DNA of 64,000 nucleotides from Anaeramoeba flamelloides (GCA_027625915.1 JANTQA010000032.1:11300001-11364000), one strand, 5' to 3'; counted from the first letter of the stretch, positions 11,141-23,805 are shown. Program-made: numbers and translations. The notes: a model not told the origin generated them from the sequence alone.

Positions 11141-11380
11141 TACTGTTATTTTCCAATTAAAAAATGAAAATTTATCATTCATTTCCCAAAATATTTTTCT
11201 ATGAATAATTAGTTGAAAATCCTTAAACTATTTAACTAATCTTGTAGAAATGATATTTTTAGGCAATAAAATAAACCTGCTTAGTTAACTCTAAAACAAA
11301 ATTTTTCCTATGTTAATTAATTAATATTCATTTTGGAAATTGAAATAAAAATTTTCATTTTTTATTGGAAAATAACAGTA
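11141..11380. repeat. MITE family M3, copy 1 (240 bp), tip TACTGTTATTTTCC
   Basis: The left end TACTGTTATTTTCCAATTAA faces the right end TTATTGGAAAATAACAGTA. The inverted repeat extends through AAATGAAAATTT. Ends in TA. A second copy lies at 42338-42592. Confidence 0.8.
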
Positions 11381-11797
11381 TTCACTTCCTTTGTCCTTTT
11401 GTGTATAGGTCTTTTATAATAACGATACACGGGTTTTTTATTTTGAAACACATGGACAACAAGTATAGATACATTCTTTTGATATCAGTATTTATCAAAT
11501 TCATTGGTGATAAAAAGATGAGAAAGAAAAAAAAAGAAATAACAATTAATTTTTTGTTAATTTCTTTTCAAAGTGTTTTTTATTTTATATCTTCAAATTA
11601 AATTGCAATTATTGATCTTATTCTTGTCATTTTCATTATTCACTAATCGAATCAATCATCTAATCATCAAATCCCGAACACACAAGTTCAAGAACTATTA
11701 TTATCTCAAATAGAAAAAAATTGTAAAATTTAAAAATATCGACCTTTTTTGAGATAATTAAACAAAATATTGAGTCAACCATTAACCAAACTTAATA

Positions 11798-11800
<3 letters not shown>

Positions 11801-11828
<28 letters not shown>
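11801..11828. repeat. AT dinucleotide microsatellite
   Basis: About 13 tandem AT units. Confidence 0.9.
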
Positions 11829-11832
<4 letters not shown>

Positions 11833-12570
11833 CATTTAAGAAACAAAAGTATTTTTTAAATAGGAAAATTAAAAAAATCCTAAATTTTGAAAATTTGATT
11901 GAAAAAAATCACTTATTCTGATTTTAAAGATTAAAAATTAAAAATCATAACCTTTATATTAATTTCAAAAATTGTGAAATATCGTTTATTATAAGTCTAA
12001 AAAGGATACATAATTTAAATTAAATTAAGGAAAACGAAATTATTTTTTTCAAAAATGATGACTTGTCTGAAATAATAAATTGAAAACAAATTATTATTTG
12101 CTATTCAATTACAACTAATTTTTAAAATGTATTAATTATTCCCAATTTAATTATTAGATACTTGTAAACACCCAATATTGTTAAAATAACAAAAAATTAA
12201 ATCTTAAAAAAAAGATTAATTATAATTTTTGAAATGACCATTATGGATTTAATATTACTGAACTTTCAATGAAAAAAATAAAAATAAATAAAAAGTAGAT
12301 TTTTTGATAATAAAGATAGATATTTTAGAAGGTATTACATAGTAACAATTTTCATAGTTTTTATTTGTCTTTTACAAGATCTCTTTTTTTTTCCAGATGA
12401 TCTGTTTTAAAAAAAAAAAGAAAAAAAAAAAAAAACCAAAGGAACCAAAGGAACCAAAACCAAAAAATCAAAAGAAAAAGTCAGAATTACTTTGTAGGAA
12501 TTGTTCTGATTTTGGGTTACAAATTGAAAATTCAAGCAGCTTGATGATCAAAACTCATATAATATTTGTT

Positions 12571-12785
12571 TCAAAATAAATGGAATATAATTTTCATTTA
12601 ACTTTCCCAAAAAAAGATTTTTTAATAAAAGTTTTACATTTCAAATTTTTAATTCTTAAAATCACCTTAAATAATTAATTTACCTTCTTTTAGAATTGGG
12701 AATTTTGGTGATATGTTTTAATTCTTGGAATGTGTTTTTTTTGGAAAGATGAATGAAAATTTTGATCTTTTTATTTTACAATTAA
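12571..12785. repeat. MITE family M4 copy (~215 bp)
   Basis: The left arm carries ATTTTCATTTAACTTTCCC. The right arm carries GGAAAGATGAATGAAAATTT and then TTTATTTTACAATTA. Related arms occur at 53146-53371, 61560-61690 and partly around 60140-60325. Confidence 0.5.
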
Positions 12786-13142
12786 CATATCTTTAAAATA
12801 ATTGAAAAACTTCAATTGGACTATTTTTATGTAATTAGTAAAAAACTGTTTTGTGACAATTTTTTAAAAAGTGCTCTACTTTAGATAGCTCTTAAAAAAC
12901 AATCTAAATTGCAATTATAAAAATCATAAATAATTAAATCCAACAAATCTTTTTGGTCAACCCTTTTAGATCTTTGAGATGAAAAACGGCAATTTAAGCC
13001 AAAAAAAAGGAATCTGCTTTCAAAAAAAAACAACAAAGAGTTGAAATTTTCAAAGGAAAACAAACAAACAGTCCTCAACCAACAATGAGAATTCTTTTGT
13101 TTTGCTCAATTTCTGATAAAACAAATTTTTTTTTTTTTATTT

Positions 13143-13970
13143 TTACATCAAAAAGCATTTTAATTTCCAACCTTTTTTTTTATTTCTTTTCCCTTTTTCT
13201 TTGTTTCTTTCAGGTTCCATACCTTTTGAAATTCTTTTAATTTCTCTGACTAACTCAAAAAAGGATTCCTCGACATTTGTTCTTGTCTTTGCAGAAGTTT
13301 CCATAAAGGGGCAATTGAAACTTTTAGCCAAATCTCGGCCTTCTTCGATCGAGACTTGCCTTTCGTTCTCAAGATCGTTTTTGTTTCCGACAATGATCAT
13401 TGGGACTTCGTCCGAGTCTTTCGCCTGCGTGATTTGCTCTCTAAAACTGGAGACCTCGTCAAGGGAGTTTCTTGAGTTGATTGCATAGACAATTAGAAAC
13501 CCTTCTCCTTCTCTCATGTAGGAGTCTCTCATCGCAGAGTATTCTTCTTGCCCTGCCGTATCAAGAATATCTAGCAAACATGTTTCTTCGTCAATCACTA
13601 CTTGTCTCCTGTATGAGTCTTCGATTGTTGGATCTTTTGTTTGAATGAAATTTGGAGAAGAAAGGGATCGTTGTATTTTGTTCGTTTTAATATTTTTGTT
13701 CGAGGAGTTTAGAATTGAAAAGGTTTATAATTGGTTAAAAAGAAGAAATTTTATTTTTTAACTTTTAGGATCTGTTCTTGTCTGATGCCTTTAAACGCTA
13801 CTCAATGTTATTAACAATATTTTCATTCTCAAGAAAAGAAAAACAAAACAAAAAATTAAAACAAAGCACAAACCATAAACATCAACAAAATGATTTTGTA
13901 CCAATTGAATTGTTAAAGCAGATTTACCAACACCACCTCCTCCAACTACCACAATTTTATATTCAGTCAT
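13143..13970 (-). CDS. Ras family small GTPase, two exons
   Basis: Exons are 13970-13874 and 13633-13143, giving 195 aa. Exon 1 encodes [20 protein letters not shown] and then [12 protein letters not shown]; the donor is GTTTGTG. The acceptor is ACAAAAG, followed by ATCCAACAATCGAAGAC. The join reads [20 protein letters not shown], matching KRAS switch I in phase across a 240-bp intron. The P-loop GGGGVGKS keeps Gly12 and Gly13, [16 protein letters not shown] keeps Gln61, NKND and ETSAK are the guanine-base motifs, and a Lys/Arg-rich tail ends in CFLM, a CaaX box predicted to be farnesylated. Role (family): GDP/GTP switch at the plasma membrane. It looks fully functional. The 13.78-14.0 kb plus-strand ORF is its antisense shadow. 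Confidence 0.96.
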
Positions 13971-14239
13971 TTTGTATTGATTTAAATGTGATCAAATAAG
14001 GGTTTCGATTGAAACACAAAAAGATAAATTTATAAAGAAAAAAATTATCAAATTTGAAAAAGAAAAAAAATAAATTTGGTTTAAAAAAATCTGTTTTGAA
14101 TTCAAATTAGCTGAGCTATTTCAAATTCTATTCAAGTTAAAATTGAAATTTTTTTGTTGCTCGTTAAAACTTGTGAGTTTAGTTTTTCAAATTATTCCTT
14201 GTAAGCGGCTTTAGTTAAAATAATGAGACAAAACTTATG

Positions 14240-14600
14240 TTTCGAAATAAAAAGCGTGTCTTTTTTTTCTAAAAGCCTTATATTCGAAAATAACCCAGAA
14301 ACCAAATATAAACAATTAGTAAATACCCTACTGGTTTCTTAAAGTTCTACTATTGAAAAAGAAAATCTTAAAATGAAAGATCAAATATAAAAGTTATATA
14401 CAATTAAAAAAAAAGTTAAATTTTATTTTGATCTCCAATCAAAAAATTACTAAAATTTCAAAAAAATTGAGAAAATAACAACTCAAATTAATGATTTAAA
14501 ATATACTTAATCCCTCATATAGTTTACCTTCAAAATTAATTTACTCTTAAGTCTACTATCGGATAGTAATTAAGAGGCTGGATTAGAACCAGACAAAAAA
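14240..14600 (+). repeat. Dispersed repeat R1, copy 1 (~360 bp)
   Basis: Shares ordered blocks with 53665-54045 on the same strand, such as TTTCTTAAAGTTCTA and, near the end, TAGTAAATTGGATG versus TAGTAATTAAGAGGCTGGAT. The ends are not defined and there is no ORF. The copies are old and diverged. Confidence 0.5.
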
Positions 14601-15062
14601 AAAAAAAAAAAATGGAAGGGGGTTAATTGATAAAAGAGTTTGATACAACATTTTGAAAAACCAATATCTTGATATTTAAAGTTTTATAACTAAATTTTTA
14701 AAATTTCCAAATAAAATTTTAAATAGTACAAAATTATTTTTTGAAGATATATCTCAAGATTGATTTTTTCATAAACTTCTCAGGTACAGATCAAATTATT
14801 TGAACTATTTTTATATAAAATTAGATAAAGATGATTAGTTAAGGTAAAGTTAGTTAATTACAGTTTATATTAATTTAACTGAATTAAATTTGTTACTTAA
14901 ATTTTGAAAGGAAGCTTTATTAAAAGTCTCCAAAAATATCCATTCTAATTGATTTTTTGATAATTTTTATCTATTTTTTTTTATTCATATAATTTACAAA
15001 ATATTTGTCAACCGAAATTGAATAAATAATCTTTTATTAATTGGAAAAGAAGCGTAATAATA

Positions 15063-15605
15063 ATAAACTAAAATTCAAAATTTTCCACACAGCTAAAACG
15101 TTCCAAACAATCACAATAATACAATTTCATTGAAATTGGAGATAATTTTGATTTTTCTAAAATCTGAAAATCATTTTTTCATCTTTTTTAGTTTTTTTGT
15201 TTTGATTTCATTGTTTGAATTACGTAATTTGTTTCGTTGGATCAAAAAATTTTTTGAGCAATTGATATTATGGTTAAAGTCAAGATGTTCAAAATAGAAG
15301 AACTCAAATAAAATTAGTTGGTAGTATCTAACCTTTGATCGATCAATAATCCTAATAGAACTGCAACATATTTACTAATGTATTTTTTTTGTTTTGCTCT
15401 CTCCAAAATTTTTGACACACCCTTCATTTATTTGTATTGATAATTATTTATTTATTGTTTTAGGAGTATTGTAATTTATGAAGAAGTGTTAACATTTCAA
15501 TTAGTGAATGGTTCTAATTTGGTAAATCTTCTTGAATTGATTAAATAAGTTTTTTTCTTCACAAATTGAATTTTGGTGTGTTAAAAATTTTGAATTGGGG
15601 TTTAT
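15063..15605. repeat. MITE family M1b, copy C (~543 bp)
   Basis: The left end ATTCAAAATTTTCCACACAG faces GGTGTGTTAAAAATTTTGAAT. The interior (CAATCACAATAATACAATTT, then a GATCGATCAATA core and TGTTTTGCTCTCTCC) is nearly the same as copy D at 17721-18270 and more distantly related to copies A and B. Confidence 0.75.
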
Positions 15606-15634
15606 ATTGATTTTTCCTCTAAACAAATATTTAA

Positions 15635-16553
15635 AAAATAAACTATTGTTTAAAAATTTTGACTCACTTTAGAATTTTAATGGAAGTTGTTTGGTGGTTT
15701 GTTCCAGTATTCTTTTCAAAAAAATATTTTCAAATTTTTGGATCAGAATCATTTTTTCTAATTTTTAAAATTTTAGTTTTGCTTTTTCAAATTTTTCTTA
15801 ATTTTTGACTTTTCTTTTTTTTTTTTTTTTTTTTTTTTTGAAAAATTTTTCGTTTTTTTTTTGGTACTTTTTTAATTGCAAATGATCATGCCCAAAAAAA
15901 AAGATCTTCGAAAAGACAAATAATCACTAGAAAAATGTGACTCTGAAATGTCTTATAAAATGAATTGAATTATTAGCAAAAAATGTTTTTTTTAAGTTTT
16001 TTTCAGAGAATGTTAGTTATAAATAATCCGTAATGCCCATTTCGAAAATAGTGACTCTCTTTTTATTAGTTTATGGTTTTATTTTTCTGGATTTGTTAAA
16101 ATATCAGGCTTTTTTATATTAAAATAATTTAAAAGTGAATTACAAATCAGATTTAATTATTTGTAATTCTTGAATCCGAAAGGATATAAGCTAAATTTCA
16201 AAAATAGGGGCAGATTTTTCATCCTAAAAAAATTTCTTTAATTGTTTTTTAATTTGAATAATAATGTATTTTACTAAATTTTTTAGAGATAATAATCAAA
16301 ATAGATTAATAAATAGAAATATAGTGTAATCATTTTATTTTTTGAAAGACTAACGAAAATTGAAAAAAATAATATCTTAACTGGGAAAAAAAAGTGCCCC
16401 AATTTTGAAATTTGGTTTATATGTAGAATGATTTAAAAATGAATTATTGATCAGATTTAATTATTTATGGTTCTTGAATACTAAAGGATATATGTATATC
16501 TATTTCAATTTATTATTTCAGGTGAGTCAAAATTTTTGAAATTGTGTTTAGTT
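15635..16553. mobile_element. Family E element, ~0.92 kb, TIR core AAAATTTTGACTCAC
   Basis: The left end TTTAAAAATTTTGACTCAC faces the right end GGTGAGTCAAAATTTTTGAAA, with a weaker match continuing outward (AAACTATTG and GTGTTTAG). The tips are relatives of the M1 tips (GTGTCCAAATTTTTGG). Fragments occur at 2350-2583 and 37540-37920. There is no ORF, and a T30-type homopolymer sits inside. Confidence 0.6.
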
Positions 16554-17027
16554 AAAAAAATTTATTTTAAATTTTTTGTTTTGTGCTTAATAGATATTAT
16601 TTTATTAACAGCAATATATTTTCACTATACATACACGGTGAAAAATACATTATATTAGATATTTTAGATAACAACAAATTTTATTTAATAAACTATCTGA
16701 CACTTTTTTTTTTTATTTTTTATTGATTGGAATAAAAGTATTTTTGTTTTTCCAATTTCTATTTCTTCTCAAAACCACTTCGATTTTGAAAGACAATATA
16801 AAACTAATAGATACTTCAAACAATTTACCTCGCACCAATTTATGTCAACTGTTCATTAATAAATTTAAAATTCTTTAATGAATTCTTTTTAATAGTAATT
16901 GCATGAAATTTAAAAACAACATAAAGCATTAATTTACATCAAGTTAATTTAGAGTTTCAAACATTTTTTTTTTAATTTCCTTTTTAAAAAATAAAAAAGA
17001 AAAAATAAAAAGTAAAGGAAATATAAG

Positions 17028-17067
<40 letters not shown>

Positions 17068-17274
17068 TTAGAAAAAATGATCAGATAGAAAAAATTGTAA
17101 TAATTTATTTTGAGAAAAATAATGAATTAAACCCATAGAATTTGTTTGATTTTTACAGAATAAAATTGGACTTCTATTACTTAAAAAGAGTTTATTTACA
17201 TTTTGAGAGAATCTAATAATTAAGATTCCCATAGAGATATATCCAATAGTATTTTTTTAAAAAAATTGAAGATT

Positions 17275-19135
17275 CTAAAGTTTATTCAATTCCCAAATGA
17301 ATTTACGGTGATTTTTATTTGTTTTATTATGCTTATTTATTATTTGGATAAATTGATTTTCATTAATGAATCTCAGATTCAAACTCAAATGTTTAGATAA
17401 TTGAAAAAGATACTTTAAATTGAAATTATTTTCTTCTTTATTTTAATGTGAATTATTTTTTTTTGCCACTTTATTAAATTTGGAAGTATTATTCCAATAA
17501 TTTGAAATAATAATTACCATAATTTATTGTATTCATACATAGAATTGAATTTTAGCTTAGGGTCTGGAGAGTTCATCCAATTTTTTATCTTCATTGTTTT
17601 CCATTTGATAATATTTTGTTGTATTTAATGTAAAAATTTTATTTTGATTTATTTTTATACCATTTTTTTATTTGTTTAATTAAATGATAAAAAAACTAAA
17701 TTTAGTTCTTTGTTAGATAATAATAAACTAAACTAAAATTTAAAATTTTTCACATAGTTAAAACCGTCCAAACAATCACAATAATACAATTTCATTCAAA
17801 TTGGATTTAATTTTGATTTTAAGAAATATGAAAATCATTTTTTTTATCTTTTAGTTTTTTTTTTTCATTTCATTTGATAAATTAAGTAACTTGTTTCGGT
17901 CGAGAAAAAATTTTTTTCAACAGTTGATATTAGGTTAAATTTGAGTTGTTCAATATAGAAGAACTCAAATAAAATTAGTTGATAATCTCTAATCATTTCT
18001 TTGATCGATCAATATTCCTAATAGAATTCAAACAAATTTACCCTTGCATTTTTTTTGTTTTGCTCTCTCCAAAAATTTTAACACAACTTGATTTATTTGT
18101 ATTGATAATTAGTTATTTTTTTATTTTGTGGGATATTCTAATTTATAAAAAATTGTTAACATTTCAATTAGCTAATGGTTCTAATCTGGTATTTCTTCTA
18201 GAATTGATTAAATAAGTTTTTTTTTTTTCACAACAATTGAATTTTGGTGTGCTAAAAATTATGAATTGGTGATTCTTTTTATGAAAAAATGATTTATTTC
18301 AAGATTATTTGCAACCATTTTTATTAATTTATATTTATGATTATTATTTTGACTATCATCCCTTTCGCCATCAACCTTTTCTTGGATAATGGCATTGTTT
18401 ACGTTATTGTTGGTATTCTCATCCATTGGTGAAATTGATTCTTCTTTTCCTGAAATTTGATTTAATAAAATAAAATATATATCTAAATCTAAAAAATTAC
18501 TTATTAATTTAGTGATTATTATCTTTCTTTTATTCATATTTTTATTTTGAATTTTTTTTAAATGGTAATTTATCAATCTAATTAAAATTTTTTGAACGGA
18601 AAGTTTTTTCAAATTTTCAATTGGTTCATTGTCAAACAAAAGGTTTAATAATTCAAGATAATTCAACAGATTGATTTTTAAAAATAGTCCATATTTGACT
18701 ATTTCCCATTAAAAAAATATAATTGTTTTTCTTTTAAATAGATCTTGTGATTTTAAATTAAATAAATTACAACCAATAGAAATAGTGGAATTAAGGCATA
18801 ATATAAAGTTTTCTAATTGTAATTTCTTTATTCATTTTTTTTTTTTTTTCATGTTTACATTTGTTGAGGAAATTTATTGATCTTTCATCAATCATTTCGA
18901 TAATAATATTATTAAATAATTTGCATAATAAAACATTATCTTTAATTAATGAATATAAATCAACCTTCCCTTTGTTGATTGGTAATAAATACTTTAATTT
19001 TTTATCAAATTTAAATAATGAATTTAAATATTTTATTAAAAAATTAATAATTAAATTATATTTTTGCTTTCGACTATCTTTTTTCAGAATATTTTCATTC
19101 TTATTTCTTCTTTTTATTTGTTTTGAATTATTAAT
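17275..19135 (-). pseudogene. Fimbrin/plastin (actin-bundling protein) pseudogene, broken by a MITE
   Basis: Read on the minus strand from about 19135, the frame gives FDKKLKYLLPINKGKVDLYS, LIKDNVLLCKLFNN and EMIDERSIN. These match the fimbrin CH1 block dLfeavkDGvLLCKLin...TIDERaiN. Then come ENFILCLNSTISIGCNLFNL and KSQDLFKR (fimbrin EN.nLcLNSA.aIGC.vvNi...DL), WEIVKYGLFLKINL (WQIIriGLl.kinl), and ENLKKLSVQKILIRLINYHL plus DIYFILLNQISGK (CH2). A segment resembling CH3 (KNWMNSPDPKLKFNSMYEYN) appears beyond the MITE near 17560-17590. The reading frame slips in an A15 run between CH1 halves (~18835-18850) and meets a TAA directly before WEIVKYG (~18711). MITE copy D truncates CH2, and CH3 is frameshifted. 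The 135-codon ORF at 18259-18666 is the longest surviving piece; its last residues and its stop come from the MITE. Confidence 0.8.
17721..18270. repeat. MITE family M1b, copy D (~550 bp), inserted in the fimbrin pseudogene
   Basis: Ends are AAATTTAAAATTTTTCACATAG and, inverted, GTGTGCTAAAAATTATGAATT. The interior is highly similar to copy C (15063-15605). It separates the fimbrin CH2-like coding from the CH3-like relic. Confidence 0.75.
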
Positions 19136-19522
19136 TTCGTTTAGTTGTTGATTTCATATTTCTATTACAATATTATTTTCATTTATAATATAATTGTCAT
19201 TCTCATTTCCCTTTTCATTTTAATTAATCTTATTTTACTTTCTCTTTTCTTCAATATAAATTTTCTCTTTTATATTTTCCCCTTTCTTATAAATTTTAAT
19301 TCCAATATCAATTTCTTCATTACATTCATGATACACTTTTTCTTCATTAAATTTTTTTTATATATTTTTTTCTTTGCCATTTTCTGTTATAATTTCAATT
19401 TCTTCTCTTTTTAGCTTTTCTTTTCCAAACTTTGTTTGAAAATTTTCATTAAAATATTGATTATTATTATCACTAATACATTCATGATTGATTTGGTTAT
19501 TCTCAAATGGGTTTTCTTTTTT

Positions 19523-20119
19523 TTACATGTTCTTGGCTGTATAAAAATTATCACTTTGCAAATGTTGAATAATTTGATCTAAAGAATTAATTTTTTCTAT
19601 TAATTTTAAATTTTCGTGATGTTTTTTAATAAATTTTTCTTTAGTAATATTACTGAAATCATTTAAATCTTCAATTTTTTCCTTGGAAATTTTTCTTCGT
19701 TGTTCTTTAATTTCTAATTGCTTTGTTAATTTTTTGATCTCTTTTTTTTGATTTCTTAATTGACTTTTTTCATGTTTATATTTTATTAATTCATTTATTA
19801 ATAATTTCTTTTTTTGATTATCTCGTTCGATTTTCCTTTGATATAATTCTAACTTGCCTTTGTATTTCTTTTTAGAGGAAAGAAGCAAACAATTATTTTG
19901 AAGATTTAAATTTAATTCATTTTTTAAATTGAAATTATTTTGTTTTAATTTTGATATTTCATCTAATAATTTTGAATGTTTTTTTTGATTCTCGTTATTT
20001 GTTTGTATTAATTCGTTTTGGTAATTGATTTTTAAATCATTTACTTTTTTTTTTAATTTTAGATTCCTTTGATTCAAAGATTCCCTTTCTTTCCTATTCG
20101 ATTGTTCATCATCATCATT

Positions 20120-20151
<32 letters not shown>

Positions 20152-22531
20152 CATCATTATCATTATCATCTTCATCATTATTTTTTTCAAGATCTATTGA
20201 TAATTGTGATTCTAAAATTTTTATATTATTTTTTAAAAATTGATTCTCGTTGATTAATTTTGTATTGATTTGATTTGTATTTATATAATTATTAAGATTT
20301 GAAGAATTTGTATTTTGTATTTCATGATATTTGCTTTCAAATTGTTGGCTATTTAAAAGCGCATTTTGTTTTTCTTCTTTTAATTGGACATTTTCTTGGG
20401 TTTTATTTTCAATTTTCTTTTCCAAGTTATAAATATGTTTTTGAAAATAATTTCTATTGATCTCAGTTTGCTTTTTGAAATCAGTAATTTGTTTTTTATA
20501 TCTCAAATTTTGATTATAATATTTTAACTTTTCAATTTCGAGATCTTGTAAATCTTCTTCTTTTTTTTGTACTTCAATTTTTAAATTGTCAATTTGAATT
20601 TGTTGTGTTTCCCTTAAGTAACTTATTTTTTTTTCCATCATTTCAATCAAGGAATTATTTTCTTTAATTAATTTTTCTTTTTCTTTTTTAGTTAATTCTT
20701 TAAGTTCATTGATTTGAGAAAGCAATTTCTTTTTGAGATCCCCTTTTTTCAATTTTGTATCATTAAAGTCTTTTTCAAAATTTATTTTGATTTCTTCTAT
20801 TTCCTTTTTCCTTTGAATTTGCTCTTGTTTGTTAGATTCCTTTAGTAATTTTATTTTATTTTCCAAAGATTCAATTTGTTGATTAAACTGCTTTTCTTTT
20901 TCAAAGAAGGCCCTTTGATCCAATTTAACTCTTTCTAATTCAATTTTTGCATCTTTTTGAGTATTACCACTATTTATATTTGAATCCTTTAAGAGTTTTT
21001 CAAGAGTCTGATATTTATTTTGAACCATTTCAATAATCTTTTTTTTTTCATTAATTTCGCTTTTATATTCGTTTTTTTTTTGCTTTAGTTGCACCAAATA
21101 TTTGTTTAATTCTTCAATTTTATAATGAAATAACAACAAATATGTTAAATAATAAAATTTTCTTTTTTTGAAATATTCCTGGTTCAAAATTAAATCTAAT
21201 TCATGACTGTTATTCTTCCGAATATTTCCACCACCAATTCCAAAAAAATATTTACTTGATTCGTTTAATGATTTGTTTAGTGAATTTAAAATTGTTTTTG
21301 TATCTTTAAACATTTTCTCATTAAAGTTTATTGGCTTTTTTAATATTATTTCCTTTGGTTCGTAGATCCTTGTTTCTTCTTTTTCGTCGTAAAGTTCATA
21401 GTCTTCTTCTCTTTCTACTTCTTTTTCATTTTTTTGATCTTTTTCTTTTTCTTTTTCTGTGAATTTTTGATTATTTTCTTTTTCTTCTTCTTTTTTTTCT
21501 TCTTGTTTTAATATCTGTTCTTTGTTTTTTGCCTTTTTTTGATCCTCTTCTTCATTTTTATTGAATAGGCTTGTATTGTTAAAAGAAGAGAGAATAAATT
21601 GGATTGACTCAAGAGATTTTGATTTATTTAAACTGAGCTTTTCTAAAAAATAATTGTGTTGTTCAAGCCGGTGATTTTTTTTTTCTAATTTAAGCTTTTG
21701 TTGTTCTACTTTTTCTAATTTCTTTATTTGTCTTTGAAAATTTAAAATTTTCTTTTTTTTTTCTTGTTGATCATTATGGAGTTGTAAATTTGTTCGGGAA
21801 ATTTGATCTAACGAAAAATAATAGTGGAATTTAAACAAGAAAAAATGAAAAATATACAAGATTTTTATGTGGTGGAGAGTATGGAAATGTGAAAATTAAA
21901 ACTCACTTGTTCTTTTTTGATAGTAGACCAATTTGTCTTTCAGATCCTGGAAATCATTTTTGAGAATTTCGTACTCTTTATTCATCTCTTTTGATTTTTT
22001 TAATTTTAGAAAGATTTGATTGGTTTTTTTAATTAATTTTTCTTCATATTGAATTTGTGTCAATAGTTTCTCATTTTCTGCTTCTTTTTTATAAATCTCT
22101 TCAAGGTATTGTTCATTTGAAACATTAGCTTGTTCAATTTTCTCAATTAAATAATTTGTCCGTTTTTGATAATAATTTAGCTCTTTTTCTAAGTCATAAA
22201 TTCGGTTTTGAAGATCTTTTTTTTGTACGTTATTAATATCCAAATTATTACCAATGGATTTATAAGAGATCAACTTCTCTTGTGCTTTTAAATATTTTTT
22301 ATGGGCTTCCAAGCCCTTTTCTGCTAACAATTTACATTCTTCTTCTTTTTTGAGGATTGCTTGTTTTAATTCTTTGATTTCCTCTTCCCATTCATCTGGA
22401 TTTTTTTGTTTTTTTTGGCTTTGTAGACCTCGTTTTTCAATAATAATTTTATTTTTTAGACATTTCTCTTTGATGTTTCTTTGAAGAGAAAAAAACCGAT
22501 TATTTTTATGACACTTTAGATAGTTTTTCAT
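19523..22531 (-). CDS. Long coiled-coil protein, two exons, possible cytoskeletal or motor adaptor
   Basis: Exons are 22531-21907 and 21807-19523, about 969 aa. Exon 1 ends AGA ACA A before GTGAGT; the 99-bp intron ends CGTTAG before ATCAAATTTCC. The join gives QKRTNQISRTNLQLHNDQQ in phase. Almost the whole protein is heptad-type coiled coil rich in Lys, Glu, Asn and Gln, with a Glu/Lys stretch around residues 310-370 and an Asp-only run near residue 790. Residues ~65-85 (CKLLAEKGLEAHKKYLKAQE) vaguely recall the CC1 box of dynein adaptors (AAelGk.Ll..n), but one motif is too weak to name a family. The minus-strand neighbour downstream is the fimbrin relic. I do not recognise a family; SMC- or golgin-like scaffolds are equally possible. 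The first exon has no other good Met, so 22531 is taken as the start. Confidence 0.75.
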
Positions 22532-23805
22532 TTTTAATTAATAATAAAAAAATTAATTTTATTAAAAAAAAATAATCTTAAAAAATATTTTAAAGTTTGA
22601 TTGATGTTTTTGGATTTTTATTCCAAGTTATAAATGTAATAGGTCTAATAATTTTTTTCAGATATTTGTCAAATTTTTATTTAATATTTTGTTTCTTTTT
22701 AAAAAACAATTAAATCAAATTTTAAAGTTTGATTGATATGAATAATTTATTTTATAAATCTAATTGTTTAAAGAATGTATTCTAGAAATAAAATGTGCTT
22801 AAAAGAATATTTTTCTATTTTTTTTGTTTTAAAATACCGAGTTAATCATAAAATAAGAGTTGAATCTTTTATTTTTTTTTGTTATATCTAAGATCAATAT
22901 TTATTAGTTTTCCATTTATTAATGAACTATTATTTATTATTTTGTACTTTAAAAATCAAATCAATAAAAAGTGTGAAAATATAATAAAGGATTTCTGTCA
23001 TTTTGTTTATTATTAAAAATTAAATTGAAACATTTTTCTCAAAATGATTAATCAAAATCATTAATTTAATAAATTTAATTGTTAAACGAATGCGAGTTAA
23101 TATAAAAAAGTGTTTACTATAATATTTTCAAAATTTTTATTACTGAAAATACTGAATTAATGAAAAAATAAGAAGTATACAAGTTATATTTATAGTAATA
23201 TCCAAGATCGATACTAAATTTATTTCCCATTTATTAAAAAACAATTATTTATAATATTTTACTGTAAAAATTAAATCGATAAAAATAAAAAAACTGTCAC
23301 ATACAATAGATATCAAAGCAAGTATTTTTTTTTTTTAATTTAGAGTATTTTAAAACTTGTAATGGTTATTTTAGTTGTCAAAAAAAAAACAAAAAAACAT
23401 CGATAAAGTAATCATTATTCCAGGGATCAGTTTCTCAAGGCAATACTCAAATATTATGATTTAAGTTATTGAGGTTTTTAAAAAATCTTTTGTTTATATG
23501 AAGTGTAAAAAAAATTTGATCTTCAAAATCCAAACAAACAAAAATTTTCCGAATGATCATTTTTTTTTTTCCATTTTTTATGAAAAAGAAAACTTAAAAA
23601 TTGATTTTATTTCTTAAAATTATAATCATCCTTTTACCTTTTTTAATTTCATAACCCATCAACATTACATTATAAACAATATTTGTTATATTAAAAAGTA
23701 ATATATTTTTATTTCTTTTTTCTTTTAATCTTTTAGAATAAACACAAAAAAGAGATTTATTGAACATTTTGAAAAACAGTTCAATTTCTATAAGTAGGGT
23801 AGTTA

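Larger units (their letters stand above)
9744..13142. other. Intergenic region between the GPAT and Ras genes
   Basis: AT-rich spacer. It holds one possible small gene (10540-10935), two MITEs (11141-11380, 12571-12785), an AT microsatellite and an A-run at 12410-12435. The A/K-rich ORF starting at 12397 and the ORF at 12881-13078 look like translated low complexity. Nothing else is recognised. Confidence 0.6.
13971..17274. other. Repeat-filled spacer upstream of the Ras gene
   Basis: No gene is recognised on either strand. It contains a dispersed repeat (14240-14600), MITE copy C (15063-15605), the ~0.9-kb family E element (15635-16553) and an A-run of about 28 at 17029-17057. Confidence 0.6.

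Noticed and set aside
12397-12579. Lys/Pro-rich 60-codon ORF
   Set aside because: Starts in an A-run with a short repeated CCAAAGGAA unit; no homology-like sequence.
13201-13999. Plus-strand ORFs of 95 and 73 codons
   Set aside because: Antisense of the Ras exons.
19145-19414. 89-codon Ile/Phe-rich plus-strand ORF resembling a membrane protein
   Set aside because: Complement of an Asn/Glu/Lys-rich stretch upstream of the fimbrin relic; hydrophobicity is an artefact of the complement.
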